This document shows, piece by piece, positions 6,872 to 10,517 of a stretch of 10,517 bases of DNA; positions within the stretch are counted from its first letter, which is position 1, and each line of letters begins with the position of its first letter. The stretch is from an uncultured Clostridium sp. GTDB taxonomy: Bacteria; Bacillota; Clostridia; TANB77; CAG-508. The notes beneath the pieces are model-generated. The model did not search any database. It had not been told where the DNA came from and was given only the letters and a program-made list of their open reading frames with translations. The DNA is taken from NCBI GenBank assembly GCA_900553755.1, contig USEX01000027.1:1-10517 (forward strand), read 5' to 3'. Position numbers and translations under genes: made by a program.

Positions 6872-6900
6872 ATAATATCATCTTTTTTATAATTAGTCAA
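6872..6900 (-). promoter_or_regulatory. tRNA-Glu promoter
   Basis: On the minus strand TTGACT (6895-6900, 5 of 6) and TATTAT (6872-6877, 5 of 6) are separated by exactly 17 bases. The -35 begins immediately after the mrnC stop codon. The expected start near 6865 leaves a leader of about 14 bases before the mature tRNA 5' end. Confidence 0.82.
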
Positions 6901-7299
6901 TTATTTTATACATTCTTTTAATATTTCTTCCAATCTTTTATCTTGTTTTGTTAAATACAAATATCCAATTAATCCCTCAAATGCTGTTGAATACATATAA
7001 TCTTGAGGATTTGCGTTTTTAGGTAAATGATGGTTTTGTGTATTTCTTCCTCTTCTAACAATGTTTAGCTCTTCTTCATTTAGCATGCCCTCAATCTTTT
7101 TCAAGGTTCTTGCCTGTGCTTCTGCTTTAACAAATTTTATTGTATTTATATGTAGCATATGTGGCTTTAATTTTGTAGTATTAATTAAATGTGCTCGTAT
7201 ATATAATTCATATACACAATCTCCTATATATGCCCATATAAGTGGTGACATTAATTCTACTTCTTCTATTGTTTTTTCTCTTTCTATTATGTATTGCAA
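6901..7299 (-). CDS. mrnC: Mini-ribonuclease III (MrnC)
   Basis: Mini-III is an RNase III catalytic domain without a double-stranded-RNA-binding domain. In B. subtilis it trims both ends of 23S rRNA precursors in assembling 50S particles. The 132-residue product has the signature WAYIGDCVYELYIR with catalytic Asp27, the conserved RRGRN at 82-86, and STAFEGLIGYLYL containing the second acidic position Glu108. The start is a TTG at 7297-7299. GGAGG (7308-7312) lies 8 bases upstream inside the end of rbgA, and the next in-frame Met (residue 17) would remove the residues just before the catalytic helix. The gene lies 3 bases after rbgA, so the two are very probably co-transcribed and translationally linked. 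Both act on the large ribosomal subunit. Confidence 0.95.
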   Translation of the reverse strand: MQYIIEREKTIEEVELMSPLIWAYIGDCVYELYIRAHLINTTKLKPHMLHINTIKFVKAEAQARTLKKIEGMLNEEELNIVRRGRNTQNHHLPKNANPQDYMYSTAFEGLIGYLYLTKQDKRLEEILKECIK

Positions 7300-7302
7300 T
7301 AT

Positions 7303-8208
7303 TTATTCCTCCACTTTCTCAATTGTTATCTTTCCTAATTTTCCATTTTTAAAATCGTCCAATATTATTTTAGAAACCTTAGTTAAATCTATATTTCCGC
7401 CTTTTATTATTGCTCCTCTTTTTCTGCCTATCATATTCATTATTTCAACTATCTTTTCATTTTCTTCATACTCATTTCCATTTAATATATCTTCAACTGC
7501 AGCTTTCTCAATCCCATATTTTTCAATCAGCTCATCTAATTGGTTATCCACTAGATATTTTGTAAGTTGATAAGCAACCTCTGTTTCTTCTAAAATTTCA
7601 GCTTTTATAGTCCCTGTATACGCTAAGTTTAATGCTATCTCTTGATTCTCAAATTTAGGCCATAATACCCCCGGTGTATCTAACAACTCAATATTATTTG
7701 TTAATCGTATCCATTGTTTCTGTTTTGTTACTCCTGGCTTATTTCCAACCTGTGTGGCACTCTTCTTAGCTATTCTATTTATAAATGAAGATTTACCCAC
7801 ATTAGGGATTCCAATTATCATTATTCTAATTATCTTTCCTATTCTTCCCTTACCTAATGCCTTTCCTTTATCTTCTTTCATTACTTCATTTACAGTATCT
7901 ATAAGTTTGCTTACTCCATCTCCTGTAGTCGAGTTGCATAATATAGCTGGTATTCCGCACTTTTCAAAATATTTTACCCACTTTGCATTTTCTCTTGCAT
8001 CACTTAAATCACTTTTATTTAATATCACTATTTTTTTCTTATTTTTTATTATTTTTCTTATTTCTGGATTTTGGCTTGAAATTGGGATTCTAGTGTCTAA
8101 AATTTCTACTACTACATCTACTAGTTTTAAATCTTCTTCAATTTGCCTAAGCGTTTTAGCCATATGGCCTGGGTACCAGTTTATGTTTGTTTTATTTTCG
8201 TTATTCAT
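7303..8208 (-). CDS. rbgA: Ribosome biogenesis GTPase RbgA (YlqF)
   Basis: RbgA is a circularly permuted GTPase required for late 50S subunit assembly. The 301-residue product shows the permuted G-motif order: G4 NKSD at 64-67, G5-like STTGDG at 93-98, G1 GIPNVGKSS at 133-141, a G2-region threonine in KPGVTKQ at about 161, and G3 DTPG at 177-180. The N-terminal INWYPGHMAK (9-18) carries the His of the YlqF/RbgA family's PGHM motif, proposed to act in GTP hydrolysis. A C-terminal helical domain of about 100 residues, expected to contact rRNA, follows. The ATG has a modest AAAGGGCGGA upstream. The gene is transcribed just after a terminator and together with mrnC, a sensible pairing of 50S assembly and 23S rRNA trimming. 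Confidence 0.97.
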   Translation of the reverse strand: MNNENKTNINWYPGHMAKTLRQIEEDLKLVDVVVEILDTRIPISSQNPEIRKIIKNKKKIVILNKSDLSDARENAKWVKYFEKCGIPAILCNSTTGDGVSKLIDTVNEVMKEDKGKALGKGRIGKIIRIMIIGIPNVGKSSFINRIAKKSATQVGNKPGVTKQKQWIRLTNNIELLDTPGVLWPKFENQEIALNLAYTGTIKAEILEETEVAYQLTKYLVDNQLDELIEKYGIEKAAVEDILNGNEYEENEKIVEIMNMIGRKRGAIIKGGNIDLTKVSKIILDDFKNGKLGKITIEKVEE

Positions 8209-8241
8209 CTTTTCCGCCCTTTCTCATTCAATACATTTTAT

Positions 8242-8270
8242 ATCTTAACATAAAACCGAGCGATTTTCAA
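8242..8270 (-). promoter_or_regulatory. Candidate rbgA-mrnC promoter, overlapping the upstream terminator
   Basis: On the minus strand TTGAAA (8265-8270, 5 of 6) lies 17 bases from TAAGAT (8242-8247, 4 of 6). The -35 falls in the loop and first base of the 3' arm of the terminator hairpin, an economical but unusual overlap. The -10 is weak, so the call is moderate. Confidence 0.5.
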
Positions 8271-8287
8271 CTAATCGCTCGTTTTTT
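8252..8287. terminator. Bidirectional intrinsic terminator
   Basis: A perfect 9-bp stem, CGAGCGATT (8257-8265) and AATCGCTCG (8273-8281), has a 7-base loop. On the plus strand it is followed directly by six T residues. On the minus strand it is followed by GG-less-ideal GTTTT (8252-8256 region). It lies 28 bases after the stop of the DUF454-deacylase gene and is its likely terminator. No plus-strand gene is present to use the stronger side. Confidence 0.8.
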
Positions 8288-8308
8288 ACTCCTGTATAAA
8301 ATTAAATT

Positions 8309-9043
8309 TTAAGAAAGTTCTACTATATTTACTTCATTACCATTTTCTTCGATTATACTTACTAAATCTTCTGTTTTTAGCCATACAGTTGCTGTGTTAT
8401 CGTTTGGATGTACTCCTATAATGCCTTCACCTTCCGTAAAAGTTTTATCTAAATAAAATTTTACTTTATCTTCTTTATCATTTAGTAACCCAAATGGAGA
8501 TACACTTCCAGGTTTTAAGCCCATAAGGTCTAGTAATTCCTCTTCTGAAGCAAAGCTTAAATTGCGTAAATTATTATCTTTTTTAAATTTTTTCAAGTCA
8601 ACTCTTTTATTTCCTCTTACAGTTATAAGATAATAATTTTTCTTTTTATCATCTCTAACAAATAAATTTTTTGCATCATATTCAGGATATTTCACGTCAA
8701 TTTTGTTTAACTCTCTCATACTAAAAACAGCTTCATGCTCAGTTATTTCATACCATATATTTCTATTTTCGATATAATCATATATTTTTTGCTTGTCCAT
8801 TATTTGATTTTCCTCCTTGAACACTTTACTTAGTATTTTATTTTTATCAACAGTACTTTTCAAATGTTTATTATAAAATCCATTTTTTAGTATTATGTTT
8901 TTTACAGTTTTAAATCCTACTGCTAAGAACACTGTTCCTGCTACAAAAAATGGTACTTGAGGAACCACAGGAATTGCTAATCCTATTATTGCCAACAAAT
9001 AAAATATAATGGCTAATATTAAACAAATTACTCTCTTTAGCAT
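8309..9043 (-). CDS. Fusion: truncated DUF454 membrane domain plus YbaK/ProXp-ala-type aminoacyl-tRNA deacylase
   Basis: Residues 1-75 match the first half of DUF454 (YbaN-like) inner-membrane proteins: two hydrophobic helices at about 4-24 and 29-48 with the PVVPQVPFF turn, then the basic FKTVKNIILKNGFYNKHLK. The second helix pair of DUF454 is missing. Residues 82-244 form a complete YbaK/ProX domain, with AKNLFVRDD (Lys125-Asn126), FASEEELLDLMGL, GSVSPFGL (179-186) and VHPNDNTATVWL (211-222). This pattern fits the PrdX/ProXp-ala branch, which clears Ala-tRNA(Pro). The ATG has AGGAGA just upstream. A strong internal Shine-Dalgarno and ATG lie at the domain junction, so a free deacylase may also be made. 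The gene follows the MATE-kinase gene by 29 bases. Substrate preference is inferred. Confidence 0.85.
   Translation of the reverse strand: MLKRVICLILAIIFYLLAIIGLAIPVVPQVPFFVAGTVFLAVGFKTVKNIILKNGFYNKHLKSTVDKNKILSKVFKEENQIMDKQKIYDYIENRNIWYEITEHEAVFSMRELNKIDVKYPEYDAKNLFVRDDKKKNYYLITVRGNKRVDLKKFKKDNNLRNLSFASEEELLDLMGLKPGSVSPFGLLNDKEDKVKFYLDKTFTEGEGIIGVHPNDNTATVWLKTEDLVSIIEENGNEVNIVELS
8798..8818 (-). promoter_or_regulatory. Internal ribosome binding site and ATG at the DUF454-deacylase junction
   Basis: AAGGAGGA (8811-8818), embedded in the codons for FKEEN, lies 10 bases before an in-frame ATG (8798-8800, Met82). Starting there would give a 163-residue soluble protein, the normal size of a stand-alone YbaK/ProX deacylase. 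The site is stronger than that of the upstream start. Confidence 0.6.
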
Positions 9044-9072
9044 TTTATCTCCTATAACATCTTATTATAATT

Positions 9073-10517
9073 CTAATTTTGCTTCTTTACAGTATCACAT
9101 ATCAAATCTACAGCTCTATCAATGCCTAGAGAATCACTATTTATACATATATTATAATTTGATGGTTCTCTCCATTCTTGATCTGTATAATATTTATAAT
9201 GGTTCGCTCTTAATTTATTAATTTTGTTAATTTCTTTCTCAGCTTTCTCAGAATCCATATGATAAAATTCTATTGCTCTTTTTATTTTATTTTCCATACT
9301 GCTGTTAATAAAAATTTTTAAAACATTTGGTCTTTCGCTTAATATAAAGTCAGCACATCTTCCAACAATTACACATGAGCCCTTTTCAGCCAACTTCTTG
9401 ATTAAATTTGACTCTTTTATAAACAATTCATCTGCATTATTTAATCCAGAATAATACCCATTATTAAAACTATCTAATGCTAATCTTTTTTCTTCATTAT
9501 CAGCTATATATTCTTCTGATAATCCAGTATCTTCTGCCATTTTTTCGATAAATTCTTTGTCATATAATTTTAATCCTAATCTTTCAGCCACCAATTTTCC
9601 AATATATCTTCCTCCAGAGCCATATTCTCTTGCTATTGTAATTACAATTCCACTATTTATTGCATTATCTTCTTCTATAGCTTTCTTAGTTGTTTCTTTT
9701 TCATTCTTATTGCCAGCTTTTAAATATCTGTTTTCTCTTAATAAAAGCACTACTGCTAAAACAAAAGCTATACCATCTGCTACTGGTCCTGCACTTAGAA
9801 CTCCCATTATTCCATAAGAACTACTTAGTATAATCATTGCTGGAATTAATATTAATATTTGTCTTGAGAGTGATAATATAACACTTTTTGCACTCTTTCC
9901 AATGGCTTGGAAGAATATTCCTGATGGAATTTGAACTCCATTGCATATGCAAAGCAATAAATAAGTTCTAAATGCTAAACATGCAAATTCCATATAATTA
10001 GCATCTCCACTACCAAATATTAAGATTAGTTTATCTGGTATTGTTTGGAATAGAATAAATGCTATAGTACTTATTATTAAGCTATATCTCAACACAATTT
10101 TTAAAGTTTCTTTTACCCTATCATATTTTTGAGCTCCATAATTATATCCGAATATTGGCTGACTTCCAGCAGCAATACCTACTATTATGCTATTTAGGAT
10201 TTGATTTATTTTCATTACAATCCCTAAAACTGTTATAGGGATTTCAGCTCCAAATTTGCTTTCTTTACCATACTTGCCAAGCAAATTATTCTCTACAGTT
10301 ACCACAAAAACAAAGCTCATCTGAGTTATAAAACTGCTTATTCCTAGCATTGTAATTTTTTTACAAACACTTAGCTTTAATTTTAAAGCTTCTTTACTCA
10401 ATTTAATATTTTTAAATCCCTTTATGTACATAACATTCAATACAAATGTTACAATTTGACTTATAACAGTAGCGATTGCTGCTCCTGCAACACCTTGATT
10501 AAATTTAAAAATAAAAA
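9073..10517 (-). CDS. MATE-family efflux transporter fused to a cytidylate-kinase-like domain (N-terminus beyond window)
   Basis: The frame is open to the window edge, so the gene is 5'-incomplete. A TTG at 10438-10440 is not a credible start because the upstream in-frame codons read typical MATE sequence (GVAGAAIATVISQ). Counting from that TTG, residues 1-237 are the C-terminal lobe of a MATE exporter, with several membrane helices and the motifs GSQPIFGYNYGAQKYDRV and PSGIFFQAIGKSAKS. A charged linker (238-262) leads to a cytidylate_kin2-type domain at 263-455: ITIAREYGSGGRYIG, KLYDKEFIEKMA and IVGRCADFIL. Its nucleotide loop has GSGGR instead of a classical GKS/T, as is usual for this family. 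The linker and domain start contain no in-frame ATG, GTG or TTG, so the kinase-like part is made only as a fusion. Substrates of both halves are unknown. Confidence 0.9.
   Translation of the reverse strand, partial: FIFKFNQGVAGAAIATVISQIVTFVLNVMYIKGFKNIKLSKEALKLKLSVCKKITMLGISSFITQMSFVFVVTVENNLLGKYGKESKFGAEIPITVLGIVMKINQILNSIIVGIAAGSQPIFGYNYGAQKYDRVKETLKIVLRYSLIISTIAFILFQTIPDKLILIFGSGDANYMEFACLAFRTYLLLCICNGVQIPSGIFFQAIGKSAKSVILSLSRQILILIPAMIILSSSYGIMGVLSAGPVADGIAFVLAVVLLLRENRYLKAGNKNEKETTKKAIEEDNAINSGIVITIAREYGSGGRYIGKLVAERLGLKLYDKEFIEKMAEDTGLSEEYIADNEEKRLALDSFNNGYYSGLNNADELFIKESNLIKKLAEKGSCVIVGRCADFILSERPNVLKIFINSSMENKIKRAIEFYHMDSEKAEKEINKINKLRANHYKYYTDQEWREPSNYNICINSDSLGIDRAVDLICDTVKKQN

Noticed and set aside
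7061..7570. Plus-strand open frame of 169 codons
   Set aside because: It lies antisense to mrnC and rbgA, its composition is that of a reverse-strand shadow, and it has no recognisable domain.
7754..8248. Plus-strand open frame of 164 codons
   Set aside because: It is antisense to rbgA. Its hydrophobic look comes from reading A-rich Lys/Glu/Ile codons backwards.
10438..10440. TTG as the start of the MATE-kinase gene
   Set aside because: In-frame codons upstream to the window edge encode typical MATE sequence, so the gene is simply cut by the edge.
1..10517. CRISPR array, insertion sequence or prophage
   Set aside because: No spaced direct repeats, transposase, integrase or phage genes are seen; the gene content is mainly housekeeping.

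Overview
The window is a compact, very AT-rich stretch of a low-GC Firmicute chromosome, most likely a Clostridia-type anaerobe. The evidence is the codon and base composition, Gram-positive-style Shine-Dalgarno sites (AAGGAGG variants), vegetative sigma-A-type promoters, and the gene set: RbgA/YlqF and Mini-RNase III are Firmicute-typical, and a trigger factor-ClpP-ClpX block is common in bacteria. All genes and the one tRNA lie on the minus strand, so transcription runs from high to low coordinates. No gene-free stretch exceeds about 110 bases. No mobile element, CRISPR array, prophage or rRNA is visible.

Layout in transcription order. (1) 10517-8309: an incomplete gene encoding the C-terminal part of a MATE-family exporter fused to a cytidylate-kinase-like domain. 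After 29 bases comes a gene whose product joins half of a DUF454 membrane domain to a YbaK/ProXp-ala-type tRNA-editing deacylase. A hairpin terminator follows. (2) 8208-6901: rbgA (50S assembly GTPase) and mrnC (Mini-RNase III, 23S rRNA maturation), nearly abutting. (3) 6900-6725: promoter, tRNA-Glu(CTC) and intrinsic terminator. (4) 6701-5011: recN (double-strand-break repair) with its own strong promoter. (5) 5007-2489: a promoter just after the recN stop drives an M50 site-2-protease-like membrane peptidase, tsaD (t6A tRNA modification) and a calcineurin-like metallophosphoesterase, all closely spaced. (6) 2478-1: tig (trigger factor) with an extended -10 promoter, then clpP and clpX, the latter cut by the window edge after about 122 codons.

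Most of the content concerns making and maintaining proteins: ribosome assembly, rRNA processing, tRNA supply, tRNA modification, tRNA proofreading, nascent-chain folding and ATP-dependent proteolysis. RecN is the DNA-repair exception. These parts are ordinary housekeeping genes.

The least ordinary part is the high-coordinate end. Two consecutive genes each attach a nucleotide- or tRNA-directed cytosolic domain to a membrane domain. In the second, an in-frame ATG preceded by a strong Shine-Dalgarno lies exactly at the domain junction, so the gene may make both a membrane-tethered and a free deacylase. Several start codons were revised from the longest-ORF position on the basis of ribosome-binding-site spacing (tig, the M50 peptidase and recN).
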